Shown one piece after another: positions 1 through 8,044 of a DNA stretch of 54,718 nucleotides (the first letter of the stretch is position 1; each line of letters opens with the position of its first letter). The DNA comes from Patescibacteria group bacterium (GTDB taxonomy: Bacteria; Patescibacteriota; Patescibacteriia; Patescibacteriales; GWC2-42-12). The notes under the pieces were generated by a model that saw only the letters and a list, made by a program, of their open reading frames with translations, did not search any database and had not been told where the DNA came from. The position numbers and the translations under genes were made by a program. The stretch is taken from assembly GCA_028707005.1 (NCBI GenBank), contig JAQTVB010000005.1, positions 1-54,718 on the forward strand. The letters are read 5' to 3'.

Positions 1-296
1 GTGCGCGGCAAAAGGTTAAAAGACTGAAAAACAAAACCGATCTTTTGGTTCCTTAGGTTGGCCAGTTCGTTATCGCTCAAACCGGTAACGTCTTTGCCTA
101 AAAGAAAAAATTTGCCGCCGCTGGGGCGATCCAGCAACCCTAAAATATGCATCAGAGTGGATTTTCCCGAACCGGACGGCCCCATAATGGCCACGAATTC
201 GCCCTGCTCAATATTAAAGGTAAGTCCGTTCAAAACCTTGGTTTCCACTTCATCGTTAATGAATTTTTTAACTAAATTCACAACTTGGATCAGCAT
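1..296 (-). CDS. ABC transporter ATP-binding protein, MacB/LolD-like (3' end outside window)
   Basis: This is the N-terminal part of a MacB/LolD-type ABC ATPase that powers export or lipoprotein/antimicrobial extrusion at the inner membrane. It is absent from the ORF track because the frame runs off the left edge. The start is the ATG at 296 (protein begins MLIQVVNLVKKF). Walker A GPSGSGKST is visible, followed by the family segment LGLLDRPSGG and the Q-loop FVFQSFNLLPR. It lies directly downstream of the adaptor gene at 388-2178, the usual MacA-MacB order. The permease part, fused or separate, is not visible. Confidence 0.85.
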   Translation of the reverse strand, partial: MLIQVVNLVKKFINDEVETKVLNGLTFNIEQGEFVAIMGPSGSGKSTLMHILGLLDRPSGGKFFLLGKDVTGLSDNELANLRNQKIGFVFQSFNLLPR

Positions 297-302
297 AACT
301 CA

Positions 303-371
303 ATAAAAATTTCTAATTAACCTAATTTCTAATCAAATCCCAAGCCCTAACCTGCCGGCCGGCAGGTTAGA
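303..371. repeat. AT-rich intergenic repeat fragment plus GC palindrome
   Basis: The TTTCTAATTAACCTAATTTC-type sequence matches the longer AT-rich repeats at about 6735 and 27215. It is followed by the perfect palindrome CCTGCCGGCCGGCAGG. It occupies the gap between the ABC ATPase and adaptor genes. It is non-coding and may be a miniature repeat. Confidence 0.5.
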
Positions 372-387
372 TATTATAAATTTCATG

Positions 388-2178
388 CTATTTCCCTTGC
401 TTGATGTAAGTCACTACGGTATCGCCCTCGCTTACGCCGGACAGCGCCTCCACCAAGCCGCCATCGCCGCGCAAGCCGATAGTAACCGGCTCTTCTTTCA
501 TCTCCTGATTAACTAAAAGCCTGACGAATTTTCCGCTGCCGTTTTTTTCCACGACCGCCCGGGCCGGCATGATCAAAATATTATCTTTGCGGGCGGTCGT
601 GATATTGGCGTTAGCCGTCATGCCGGATTTAACATTTTTATCTTTGCCGTCAAAATTGATTTTTACCTTATAATAAGTCACGTCCTGAATTACTGTTTCC
701 GCCGGTTCTATAAAATTCACCCGGCCATAGAATTTTATGTCTTCGCCGAAAGCATCAAGCGTGATTTCCGCCGGATTGTTAAGCGCCACCTTATTGATGT
801 CAGCCTCGGAAACATCAATTTCAATTTCAAAATTATTCACGCCCAGCATGGAAAAAACCGGCTTGGCGCCAGAGGCTTGTTCGCCGCTTTCGTAATTTTT
901 TTTCGTGATCGTTCCATCCGCCGGGGCTTTGATAATGTTATTATTGATTTGGTTATGGATTAAATCCAAGGCGGCTTGCGCTTGCGCTACTTGAGCTTTT
1001 GATAAATTTACATCCTGGTCGCGCGCTTTATCTTTTAACTTGTTCAATTGAGCCAACGTTAACTGCCAATTCATATAGGCGGTATCAACCTTGCTTTGCG
1101 CCGCGGTAATCTGCTGCTCGCCCTCCACCTTGGCCGTAGCCAAGGCGTCTTCGGCCGCTGAAATTTCGTTGTTCAAATCATTCAGCGAATCGCTGAAATT
1201 ATGCTGGGCTGTTTGCACTGAAGTTATGGCCGTGCTTACGTTGGTTTGTTGCGTGCTGATGGCGGTTTTATAAGCATCAAGCTCTGCCTGCGTAAAAGTC
1301 GTACTAACCATGCTGGATTGAAGCATGGTATAACAGTTATTTAAAGCGCTAAAGGTTTTATTTAAGGTATTAAAAGAATCGGTTAACGCTTTGATGATGT
1401 TTTCATCGCTTTGGCTTGATTCGGCCGCGGCCAAACCGGCTTGCGCCAAATCAATGGTCGGTAAGGCTAAATCATAACTTTTTTTCACCTCATCAAGCAA
1501 AGTCATATTACCCGCGCTTAAATAATTCTTCGCGTCATTATCATTTAATATTGTGTTGATATTATCCAGAGCGTTATCAGCTATTGAAATTTTTGCCGCC
1601 ATAGTTGTAAGAGCCGCGGCCCTATAATTCTGCACATCCCTGGCATAGCTGGTAATAGTACTGCCCGACGTAAGTTTCAAATCGCTTAAATTTTTTTCTG
1701 CTTGTCTAATATCTTCATTGGTTGTATTCCGCGTTTTTCCCAATTCCGACAAAGCTGAATCATATGAGGTTTTCGCCTGGTCAACGCTAGCCTGGCTTAC
1801 GGCAAGTTCCGCGGCAGTTGCGCCGGCCAAAAGCTTGGCCAAATTAGCTTCAGCGACTCGTAAATTAGCTTCGGCTTCTCTGGCTTTTAACAGCAAATCG
1901 CTATTATCAAGTTCGGCTAAAATTTGATCTTTTTTTACTTTGTCGCCGACAGTGGTGAAGATATCGGCAATTTTGCCGCTCAAGGAGAAACTTAAATCAA
2001 TTTCATTCGTTGATTTAACCGTGCCGGTTTCGCTTATAGTCTGAGTTAAATTGCCTTTTACGACTTTGGCCACGGTATATTCAACGCTCGCCTTTTGATT
2101 AAAAAGAAAATATAAAACGCCCGCGGCAACCAAGATAATCAGGATAAAAATAAAAAATTTGCTTTTTGATATTTTCAT
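388..2178 (-). CDS. HlyD/MacA-family membrane fusion (adaptor) protein
   Basis: Periplasmic adaptor of an ABC-type efflux or export system. I use the ATG at 2178 (MKISKSKFF) rather than the ORF-track start at 2259, because the longer form overlaps the receiver gene and the ATG is followed at once by a single N-terminal membrane anchor (residues about 5-25). A biotinyl-lipoyl half (GKIADIFTTVGDKVKKDQIL) follows, then an unusually long Ala-rich coiled-coil hairpin (about residues 80-410), the second lipoyl half (IIKAPADGTITKK), and beta-barrel and membrane-proximal domains. At 596 residues it is much longer than typical MacA (about 370), so the hairpin is extended. It sits between a receiver gene and the ABC ATPase, suggesting one operon. 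Confidence 0.85.
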   Translation of the reverse strand: MKISKSKFFIFILIILVAAGVLYFLFNQKASVEYTVAKVVKGNLTQTISETGTVKSTNEIDLSFSLSGKIADIFTTVGDKVKKDQILAELDNSDLLLKAREAEANLRVAEANLAKLLAGATAAELAVSQASVDQAKTSYDSALSELGKTRNTTNEDIRQAEKNLSDLKLTSGSTITSYARDVQNYRAAALTTMAAKISIADNALDNINTILNDNDAKNYLSAGNMTLLDEVKKSYDLALPTIDLAQAGLAAAESSQSDENIIKALTDSFNTLNKTFSALNNCYTMLQSSMVSTTFTQAELDAYKTAISTQQTNVSTAITSVQTAQHNFSDSLNDLNNEISAAEDALATAKVEGEQQITAAQSKVDTAYMNWQLTLAQLNKLKDKARDQDVNLSKAQVAQAQAALDLIHNQINNNIIKAPADGTITKKNYESGEQASGAKPVFSMLGVNNFEIEIDVSEADINKVALNNPAEITLDAFGEDIKFYGRVNFIEPAETVIQDVTYYKVKINFDGKDKNVKSGMTANANITTARKDNILIMPARAVVEKNGSGKFVRLLVNQEMKEEPVTIGLRGDGGLVEALSGVSEGDTVVTYIKQGK

Positions 2179-2200
2179 AATAATATTTCGCCCGAGCGGC

Positions 2201-2599
2201 TTATTGCATTTTTTCTTTATTGGCGGCGATTTTTTTAAATTCGGCGACAAATTGATCAAGATTAAAATCGGTTTTCAATAAATAAACGTCAACTCCCAGC
2301 TTTTTCGCTTGTTGGCGGCTATCGTTGTCGCTTAAATTCGTGAAAACAAAAATCGGAATGCCGGAAACGCTGGGCTTGGCCTTTATCTCTTTTAATAAAT
2401 CAAGACCGTTTGTTTTTGGCAGTATAATGTCCAAAATAACATAATCGGGCTTATAAGCTATAATTTTTTCCATGGTTTCATTTTCGTCCAAGCCCTGATC
2501 AGCCAAAGTTTCGTAATTTTCAACTCTGAATTTAGCTTGCAGGCCGTAAAGCAAATTAGCGTCGTCTTCAATAATAAGAATTTTTTTGGCTTTTGGCAT
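2201..2599 (-). CDS. Single-domain response regulator (receiver, CheY-like)
   Basis: A 132-residue receiver domain without an output domain. The acidic pair in IIEDDAN, the phospho-acceptor Asp in DYVILDIILP, Thr in VFTN and Lys in YLLKTD are all present, so phosphorylation should be possible. It ends 22 bp before the adaptor gene and is probably co-transcribed with it from the promoter at 2677-2705. No histidine kinase is in the window. A role in controlling the exporter is inferred only from position. Confidence 0.85.
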   Translation of the reverse strand: MPKAKKILIIEDDANLLYGLQAKFRVENYETLADQGLDENETMEKIIAYKPDYVILDIILPKTNGLDLLKEIKAKPSVSGIPIFVFTNLSDNDSRQQAKKLGVDVYLLKTDFNLDQFVAEFKKIAANKEKMQ

Positions 2600-2676
2600 A
2601 ATTTTAAAATTAACGTTTTGCCATGAAAATTTATGGGCCTCAAACGTTTAACGTTTATTAACGGTTGCCTTGCTTT

Positions 2677-2705
2677 ATTATACTATTTTTTATATTTTCG
2701 CACAA
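2677..2705 (-). promoter_or_regulatory. Sigma70-type promoter for receiver-adaptor-ABC operon
   Basis: On the minus strand TTGTGC and a perfect TATAAT are separated by 17 bp, upstream of the receiver gene start at 2599. Confidence 0.6.
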
Positions 2706-2719
2706 CACCCGTTTCTATT

Positions 2720-2747
2720 AAAAAACACCTGTTTAAAGGTGTTTTTT
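2720..2747 (-). terminator. Rho-independent terminator after DUF5679 gene
   Basis: The hairpin CACCT-GTTTAA-AGGTG is flanked by A and T runs on both sides, so it can act in either direction. It lies just beyond the stop codon of the small zinc-ribbon gene. Confidence 0.75.
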
Positions 2748-2777
2748 GAGAGGACGGATTGCCGAAGCCGTCGCCAG

Positions 2778-2933
2778 CTAGGCTTTGCCCAAAATTCTAA
2801 ACATTGATGTGCCGCAAGTCGGGCATTTGCCTTTCATGGCCTTTCTTTTAACGCCGCCCTTGCCGTTCATCTCTACTTCAGCCGCTTCAGCCATTTCTCT
2901 TTTCTCCTTGCATTTAACGCAATATGCTTCCAT
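2778..2933 (-). CDS. Small zinc-ribbon protein, DUF5679 type
   Basis: A 51-residue protein below the ORF-track cutoff, beginning MEAYCVKCKEKREM and ending with a second knuckle CPTCGTSMFRI. The four cysteines (CVKC and CPTC) form a zinc ribbon, and the central basic KRKAMKG segment suggests nucleic-acid contact. This layout matches the DUF5679 family, common in CPR and some archaea and of unknown function. A terminator follows directly. The plus-strand ORF at 2785-2982 is its shadow. Confidence 0.8.
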   Translation of the reverse strand: MEAYCVKCKEKREMAEAAEVEMNGKGGVKRKAMKGKCPTCGTSMFRILGKA

Positions 2934-3163
2934 AGAAGTATTATTCGTTTATTGGCTGATCCATATCTTTTTTAAAAGCTAAGAATAAAGCCAATGAAAC
3001 GATTAATTTATTAATTGGCTAATATTAAATTAAAAAACTAGAAATTACTAAAAATCAACTACCGCCAACTTGCCATGTACAAATAATATCATACTTAAGC
3101 CAAAAAATAAAGCCCCCCCAAACACGAAACACGCGGCAGGCGGCATAAAACAAGATTAGCTTT

Positions 3164-3535
3164 TTATCTGCTGGCCTTGGCCGCGCCGCGCTCATCCGAG
3201 CCGAAATGATGGGCGATTTCGTGCTTAACCGTGGCAATAATCTTTTCTTTCGCCTCTTGAAAACTGTCCACTTGGCTTAAGATCGCCAGCCTAAAAATCG
3301 TAATGCGGTCCGGCAAGACCGGTCCGATGTTTAATTTTTTAGCTTGAGCATAGCCTTCAAACAAGCCAAACAGCAAATCGCCGCGCCTTAAACGCATTTT
3401 TTTAAGCTGTTCGGCCGTGGGTTCGTCTTCGGCAAAAATCGCCACATTATTAATTTTTTCTTTGAATTTTTCCGGCAAAGATTCAAGCGCCTGCTCAACG
3501 ATTTTGGCAAATTGTTCTCGGCTAATTTCTAGCAT
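3164..3535 (-). CDS. Zincin-like metallopeptidase family protein (HEXXH)
   Basis: A 123-residue protein with the zinc-binding motif HEIAHHFG near residue 108, followed by DERG. This is the pattern of the short Zincin_1/PF06262 metallopeptidase-like family, which is of normal length here. The N-terminal half (FAKIVEQALESLPEKF) also fits the family. No signal peptide is seen, so it is cytosolic. Substrates of the family are unknown. Confidence 0.75.
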   Translation of the reverse strand: MLEISREQFAKIVEQALESLPEKFKEKINNVAIFAEDEPTAEQLKKMRLRRGDLLFGLFEGYAQAKKLNIGPVLPDRITIFRLAILSQVDSFQEAKEKIIATVKHEIAHHFGSDERGAAKASR

Positions 3536-3553
3536 AGCTATATTTAATAAAAG

Positions 3554-3582
3554 TTGATTTTAAAAAATTAATGCTATAAGAT
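3554..3582 (+). promoter_or_regulatory. Promoter of structured RNA
   Basis: TTGATT and TAAGAT are separated by 17 bp on the plus strand, placing the transcript start near 3590, just before the CTCTTTGA pairing segment of the RNA. Confidence 0.5.
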
Positions 3583-3589
3583 ATATTAT

Positions 3590-3940
3590 GTTTCTAACGC
3601 TCTTTGAAAGGAGGTGAGGCCATTGCTTAAAGTTAAAATTACCGCCTAATTGGCCGTATCATGGTTAAGCTGCTTGCTGTCCAGCGACTCAAAGAGGAAA
3701 AAGCAGGTTCAAAATACGAGCACCCTGACTCTCTTTGACGAGGAATATACTGCTGTTCCCTCACAAGCGGCACGGCACTAAGCAACCCCAGCGGATAAAG
3801 ACAAAGGCGGCTTTATCTCCGCGGGTAAACAGCAGGAAGATAAACTTCTTCGGCGGCGTGAGACTACCTAGAAAGAGGGACGTTTGATCCCATCTCACCT
3901 TCACGGCAGATTGCTGAAACCAGCTTTCTGCCTTTTTAAA
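3590..3940 (+). ncRNA. Unassigned structured non-coding RNA (about 350 nt)
   Basis: A gene-free stretch with its own promoter and a strong terminator (GGCAGA...TCTGCC plus T-run at 3906-3938). Long-range pairing CTCTTTGA (near 3601) with TCAAAGAG (near 3691) closes a 5' domain. Other clear hairpins are GCGGATAAAG with CTTTATC-TCCGC, and GTGAGA...TCTCAC. Near the 5' end AAAGGAGG precedes TTG and an 8-codon frame (MLKVKITA, stop), which could be a leader peptide or chance. I could not find the conserved blocks of tmRNA, RNase P RNA or SRP RNA. Genes on both sides are on the minus strand, so this is a separate plus-strand unit. Confidence 0.6.
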
Positions 3941-3963
3941 ATTTTATTTTTTATTATTATCCT

Positions 3964-4575
3964 TTAAGCGAACTTTCTGATCACGCCGCGCACTACGCCC
4001 TGGATGAGCGGGTCAGCCGCGTAAATCGGCTTCATGCCGGAATTGGCCGGCTGCAGTCTAATCCGTTTTTGCTCGCGATAAAATTTTTTCAGCGTGGCAT
4101 AAGCGTTGTTGAGTAGCGCGACCACCACATCGCCATCGCGCGGCGACGGATTTCTTTCCACAATCACATAATCGCCGTCTAAAATTCCGTCTTCAATCAT
4201 GGATTCGCCTTTGACTTTTAAAACATAGCTATTGGCGCTATCGGTGACAAAATCCGCCGGCACGGCGATAGCGTCTTTCTCTTCAACGGCTTCAATCGGC
4301 TCGCCGGCAGTTATTAAGCCGACCAGCGGCAATTCCAGACTGGCGGTCCAATTCACGTCGGCCGGAATAATTTCTATGGAGCGCGCCTCGTTAAAACCGG
4401 TCTTAAGCATGCCTTTCTTCTTCAGCGACTGAATATGCGCGTGAATCGTGGCCGGACTGGATAAGTTAAAATGTTCGCCGATTTCCCTTAGGCTCGGCGC
4501 GTAGCCATTGTCCTTGGAAAACTCGGTGATAAAATCCAAAATTTGCCTTTGTCTTTTGGTTAAATTGTTGCCCAT
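3964..4575 (-). CDS. lexA: LexA SOS repressor
   Basis: A transcriptional repressor of the DNA-damage response that self-cleaves when RecA is activated. The winged-helix domain occupies residues about 1-65 (TKRQRQILDFI, GYAPSLREIGEHF). The Ala-Gly cleavage site is at residues 90-91 (LITAGEP), the catalytic Ser is S125 (KGESM) and the Lys is about K163 (ATLKKF). The length of 203 is normal. It has its own promoter at 4716-4744. No obvious symmetrical SOS box could be confirmed by eye. Confidence 0.95.
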   Translation of the reverse strand: MGNNLTKRQRQILDFITEFSKDNGYAPSLREIGEHFNLSSPATIHAHIQSLKKKGMLKTGFNEARSIEIIPADVNWTASLELPLVGLITAGEPIEAVEEKDAIAVPADFVTDSANSYVLKVKGESMIEDGILDGDYVIVERNPSPRDGDVVVALLNNAYATLKKFYREQKRIRLQPANSGMKPIYAADPLIQGVVRGVIRKFA

Positions 4576-4584
4576 ATATTTTTG

Positions 4585-4680
4585 TTGTCATTGCGGGCCT
4601 TGACCCGCAATCCAGGTGCGAGAAAAATAAACTCTTTCGCTGTTATTGCCTGGATGCCGGGTCAAGCCCGGCATGACAGT
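4585..4680. repeat. Palindromic intergenic repeat (TCATTGCGGG...CCCGGCATGACA)
   Basis: Two inverted arms (starting TGTCATTGCGGGCC and ending CCCGGCATGACAG) surround a short AT-rich centre in the lexA leader. Related arms occur at about 34200, 49034, 49640 and 53545, so this is a dispersed palindromic family. It lies between the lexA promoter and start codon and would be transcribed. Confidence 0.7.
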
Positions 4681-4715
4681 ATTTAGTTATCCACACCCTC
4701 TGTTCGCCTATTTTC

Positions 4716-4744
4716 ATTATACACGAACAAAATACGAAAGTCAA
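4716..4744 (-). promoter_or_regulatory. lexA promoter
   Basis: The minus strand shows TTGACT, 17 bp, TATAAT, a near-consensus promoter pointing toward lexA. The intervening palindromic repeat makes a leader of about 130 nt. Confidence 0.7.
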
Positions 4745-4750
4745 ATTTAA

Positions 4751-4783
4751 AAATAACGGGGGTCGCTTAAAAGACAACCCCCG
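4751..4783 (-). terminator. Terminator of the 88-residue gene
   Basis: The minus strand has a CGGGGGT...ACCCCCG stem followed by a T-rich run, located 34 bp after the stop codon of the gene at 4817-5083. Confidence 0.75.
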
Positions 4784-4816
4784 CCGCAAAGGCGCGCCCA
4801 AATTCCTTTTGAATGT

Positions 4817-5083
4817 TCAGTTTTCATAGCACAGCGGAATAGTATCATCCTGAGCGTTGTCCACACCACAGGCACCAACGCGCGATATAGTGGCAGAATC
4901 TTGTGTATGCTCTATCACGTTCGCGCGCCCGGTATGATTGGTTCCGCATTCCCACGCCACCTCGTCTCCGATCTGCAACTCTCGGGCTCCGTGAACCCGC
5001 ACTTCAATCGTGGCGCCGCGGTTGAAAGTGTCAAAAGAGCCCGATGGGATTGTTAAGGGCGGCAAACCACTTCTATTTTTCAT
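4817..5083 (-). CDS. Hypothetical protein, 88 residues
   Basis: I do not recognise this small protein. It has a good Shine-Dalgarno (GGAGG eight bases before the ATG), its own promoter (TTGATT-17-TAAGGT, 5136-5164 minus) and its own terminator, so it is a monocistronic unit. The sequence is beta-rich and polar, with GATIEVRVHGARELQIGDEVAWECG, which could fit a small beta-barrel, and three cysteines (AWECG, GACGV, LCYEN). No signal peptide or membrane segment is seen. Confidence 0.6.
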   Translation of the reverse strand: MKNRSGLPPLTIPSGSFDTFNRGATIEVRVHGARELQIGDEVAWECGTNHTGRANVIEHTQDSATISRVGACGVDNAQDDTIPLCYEN

Positions 5084-5193
5084 AATTCATCCTCCGTATT
5101 GTCCGCTAGCGGCTTAATTACCGCCAGATAACCGCACCTTAACAAAAATCTTTATAAAAATCAAGAACGAATTATGATCCGTTCCTTAAACGA

Positions 5194-5895
5194 TTATCTA
5201 GTTAAATACCCCTTCCTCTTGTCCTCGCTGAACTTTTCAATCGCGTATCTTAACATGGTGCGCGGCATGGTTTTATGGTGCTTGCGTAAAAATTTCTCCA
5301 AAACCGCCTGGTCGCGCTTGCCCGCTTCCCTAAGCATCCAGCCCGCGGCCTTATGGATCAAATCATGTTCATCATGAAGCAAAATTTCCGCAATTTTCAA
5401 AGTGTCGCTAAATTGTCTTTGACGGATAAAGGCCAAGGTGGAAATCATGGCAATCCTTCTTTCCCATAAGTTTTTTGACTTGGCCAGCTGATATAAAACG
5501 CTCCTGTCTTTATCAGCTAAATACTCGCCAATAATTTTGTAAGCGCTAAGATCCACTAAGTCCCAATTGTTTATATTTCTAGTATTTTTCAAATAAAAAT
5601 CATAAACTGCTCGACGTGTTTTTATATCTCCTCTTTCAAATTGCCTAACTAAAATAAATAAAGCCGTTTGCCGTTCTTCATGAATGCCGCTGGCTAATAA
5701 TTTCTCTAAATCCAGGAGAGATGTTTCGGCAAACTGTTTGGCAATTTTTCTCATGCCCGGATTGTTTACTCCTATAAATTTATCTCCTGCGCCATATTCG
5801 CCATCGCCGGTTTTAAAAAACCAGCGCGAAACTTTTGCTCTTTCCGGGCTAGATAATCTTTTTAATTCGCTTTTAAGCCGTTTTAAATTACCCAC
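5194..5895 (-). CDS. DNA alkylation repair protein, AlkD-like
   Basis: A HEAT-like-repeat DNA glycosylase family that removes alkylated purines. The protein is 233 residues, the normal family length. Family signatures include HEERQTALFIL, the conserved NNWDLVD (tryptophan and aspartate of the lesion-binding cleft) and WERRIAMIST. The basic C terminus (RKHHKTMPRTMLRYAIEKF) also fits AlkD. It stands alone between a hypothetical gene and an ABC exporter. Confidence 0.9.
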   Translation of the reverse strand: MGNLKRLKSELKRLSSPERAKVSRWFFKTGDGEYGAGDKFIGVNNPGMRKIAKQFAETSLLDLEKLLASGIHEERQTALFILVRQFERGDIKTRRAVYDFYLKNTRNINNWDLVDLSAYKIIGEYLADKDRSVLYQLAKSKNLWERRIAMISTLAFIRQRQFSDTLKIAEILLHDEHDLIHKAAGWMLREAGKRDQAVLEKFLRKHHKTMPRTMLRYAIEKFSEDKRKGYLTR

Positions 5896-5940
5896 AATTC
5901 TTAATTCGTAATTTTTAATTCGTAATTCATTATTTATGCC

Positions 5941-6720
5941 CTAGCTCCTGCGATTGAACGCCAAAGTCGCGACAGAGACTACCACGGCTGAAAAAGCCAA
6001 GAGGATGAAAATATTAACATGAATCGGATACAAAAAGAGTTTTTGCGCCAAGGCGGCCGGCACGCCGCCTAAAATTATCTGCCTCATGCCGTCCACGCCA
6101 TAAGTCAAAGGATTAATGCGCGATAAAACCGTCATCCATAACGGTACGTTGGTGAGCGGAAAAAATGCGCCGGACAGGAAAAACATGGGAAAAATCAAAA
6201 CTTGCATGACAATGCCGAAACTTTCCGTGGTTTTCATGAGTGAAGCGATTAACAGCCCTAAGCCGGCGATGGCAAAAGCCAATAACATCATCATCAAAAA
6301 TAGCTTGACGATAATAACCAAGCTAAGCTGAATATGTATGAACGGAGCCAAAAGCAACAGCAACAAGGCCTGCGTGGAAGCTATGGTGATCGCGCCCAAA
6401 ATCTTGCCCACCACAATAGAAGTGCGCGCCACCGGCGCCACTAAAATTTCTTTAAGAAAGCCGAATTCCCTGTCCCAAACCGTGGAAACCGTGGAAAAGA
6501 AGGCGATGCCCATGACGTTCATGGCGATGATGCCCGGATACATGAATTTCATGTAATCAACTCCGAAGCCGCCTTGCGCTAAAGTTCCGCCCAGGCCGGC
6601 GCCAAAAATCACCAAAAACATCAGCGGCTGTAAAAGCGTGGAAAATATCCTGGCTTTGTCGCGGACATATCTGATATTTTCCCGTTTCCAAATTGTATAG
6701 ATGGCTCTTAATTCTTTCAT
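5941..6720 (-). CDS. ABC-2 type exporter permease (DrrB-like)
   Basis: Inner-membrane permease of 259 residues with about six hydrophobic segments. It has the ABC-2 signature region around GLLIASLMKTTESFG and FPMFFLSGAFFPLTNVPLW. It follows the matching ATPase gene (6953-7921) in the same direction, with an AT-rich repeat inserted between them. Substrate cannot be told; the family exports drugs, polysaccharides or lipids. Confidence 0.88.
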   Translation of the reverse strand: MKELRAIYTIWKRENIRYVRDKARIFSTLLQPLMFLVIFGAGLGGTLAQGGFGVDYMKFMYPGIIAMNVMGIAFFSTVSTVWDREFGFLKEILVAPVARTSIVVGKILGAITIASTQALLLLLLAPFIHIQLSLVIIVKLFLMMMLLAFAIAGLGLLIASLMKTTESFGIVMQVLIFPMFFLSGAFFPLTNVPLWMTVLSRINPLTYGVDGMRQIILGGVPAALAQKLFLYPIHVNIFILLAFSAVVVSVATLAFNRRS

Positions 6721-6734
6721 AAATAATGTTTTCT

Positions 6735-6950
6735 CCTAACAGGAATGAAAATTTCTAATTATTCTAATTTCTAATTAACCTAATCAAGCGCTAATGACCA
6801 AATCCCAATGTCCAATGACCAATAAAATTCCAAACCCCAAGTCCTAATTTTTTCTTAGGATTTAAAATTTGGGGTTTTGTTGGTCATTGTGGTTTGGAAT
6901 TTGGGATTTTATTAGAAATTAGGTCAATTAGGTTAATTAGAAATTAACAA
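6735..6950. repeat. AT-rich inverted-repeat element (MITE-like), copy 1
   Basis: This intergenic block has long imperfect inverted arms made of TTTCTAATTAACCTAAT and AATGACCAAATCCCAATG-type sequence, with the complement (GGTCATTGTGG, GGGATTTTATTAG) on the other side. A second copy is at 27215-27405 and fragments lie at 303 and 5895. It contains no gene and separates the ATPase and permease of one transporter. Confidence 0.7.
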
Positions 6951-6952
6951 TT

Positions 6953-7921
6953 TTAGTGCTTCATTCTCATCCTCCGCCTCATCAAGTCTTTGCTTGAGGC
7001 TTCTTCTTCGCGGATTTTTTTGCCGGTTAAAGTTAAAAATACATCGTCCAAAGTCGGTTTTCTTAGTTCCACCGAATCGATCTTCTCCGTTAACTCATTG
7101 AACAGCCGAGGTAAAAATTTTTCTCCATCCGCCACTTCAATTTTTATTTTATTATCTTCTTCTTTGATTTTTAAATCAAATCGGCGGGCAATCGCCTGTT
7201 TTAATTTTAGCGGATCGGCCGCGGTAAGGGTGATGATCTCTCCGCCCACTATCTTTTTTAAATTGGCCGGCGTGTCTAAAGCGACGATCTTGCCGCGGTC
7301 AACGATGGCGATGCGGTCGCAATATTCAGCTTCATTCAGATAATGCGTGGTCATGAAAATCGTCATCTCTTTCTCTTTTTTCAATTTCAAGATGTAATGC
7401 CAAATATTAAATCTGGTCTGCGGGTCCAGGCCGATGGTCGGCTCGTCCAAAAACATCACTTTGGGGTAATGAATCAGGCCGCGCGCGATTTCCAGCCGCC
7501 GCTTCATGCCGCCGGAAAAAGTCTTAACGATCGCTCCCCGCCTATCCCATAAATCAACCAGCTGTAAAACCTCCGGCAAGCGTTCTTTAAAACTCTGCTT
7601 TTCCACATGATATAAATCGGCATGAAAATATAGATTTTCCTGCGCAGTAAGTCTGTCGTCTAAGGACGAATCCTGGAATACCAGGCCGATGGCTTGTCTT
7701 ACCGAATTTCTTTGGCTGCCGACATCAAAACCGTCGATCGTCGCTTGTCCGGAGTCCGGCTTTAATAAGGTGGCCAGCATGCTGATAGTCGTTGATTTGC
7801 CCGCCCCATTCGGCCCGAGAAAGCCGAAAATTTCGCCCTGCTTCACGTTGAAAGAAATATCATCAACGGCCGTAAGCTTGTCGTATCTTTTTGTTAAATT
7901 TTTTACTTCAATAATATTCAT
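6953..7921 (-). CDS. ABC exporter ATPase (DrrA-like)
   Basis: Cytosolic ATPase of an ABC-2 exporter. Walker A GPNGAGKSTT, signature FSGGMKRRLEIA, Walker B VMFLDEPTIGLD and the H-loop TTHYLNEAE are intact. A C-terminal extension with the DUF4162-like end (LRKPTLDDVFLTLTGK) is typical of daunorubicin-type ATPases. I prefer the ATG at 7921 (MNIIEVKNLTKRY) to the longer ORF start at 7933. It pairs with the permease at 5941-6720. Confidence 0.9.
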   Translation of the reverse strand: MNIIEVKNLTKRYDKLTAVDDISFNVKQGEIFGFLGPNGAGKSTTISMLATLLKPDSGQATIDGFDVGSQRNSVRQAIGLVFQDSSLDDRLTAQENLYFHADLYHVEKQSFKERLPEVLQLVDLWDRRGAIVKTFSGGMKRRLEIARGLIHYPKVMFLDEPTIGLDPQTRFNIWHYILKLKKEKEMTIFMTTHYLNEAEYCDRIAIVDRGKIVALDTPANLKKIVGGEIITLTAADPLKLKQAIARRFDLKIKEEDNKIKIEVADGEKFLPRLFNELTEKIDSVELRKPTLDDVFLTLTGKKIREEEASSKDLMRRRMRMKH

Positions 7922-7975
7922 AAAATGCATCAATAAATTCGTTTGCCTTTCATTATAGCATACTTTATATTTGTA

Positions 7976-8011
7976 AAAAAATAGCGGGAACCGTCCTAAG
8001 ACAATTCCCGC
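7976..8011 (-). terminator. Terminator of the LeuA-like gene
   Basis: The minus-strand stem GCGGGAA...TTCCCGC is followed by TATTTTTTT, located 34 bp after the stop codon. Confidence 0.75.
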
Positions 8012-8044
8012 CAGTGAAACCGCAAAACCTCCTTAAGCCCTGGG

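Noticed and set aside
2785-2982. Plus-strand 65-residue ORF.
   Set aside because: It is the antisense shadow of the DUF5679 zinc-ribbon gene, whose CxxC pairs and terminator support the minus strand.
3590-3940. tmRNA or RNase P RNA.
   Set aside because: The conserved tmRNA ends (tRNA-like acceptor with TTCGA loop) and the RNase P GAGGAAAGTCC and ACAGAA blocks were not found on either strand.
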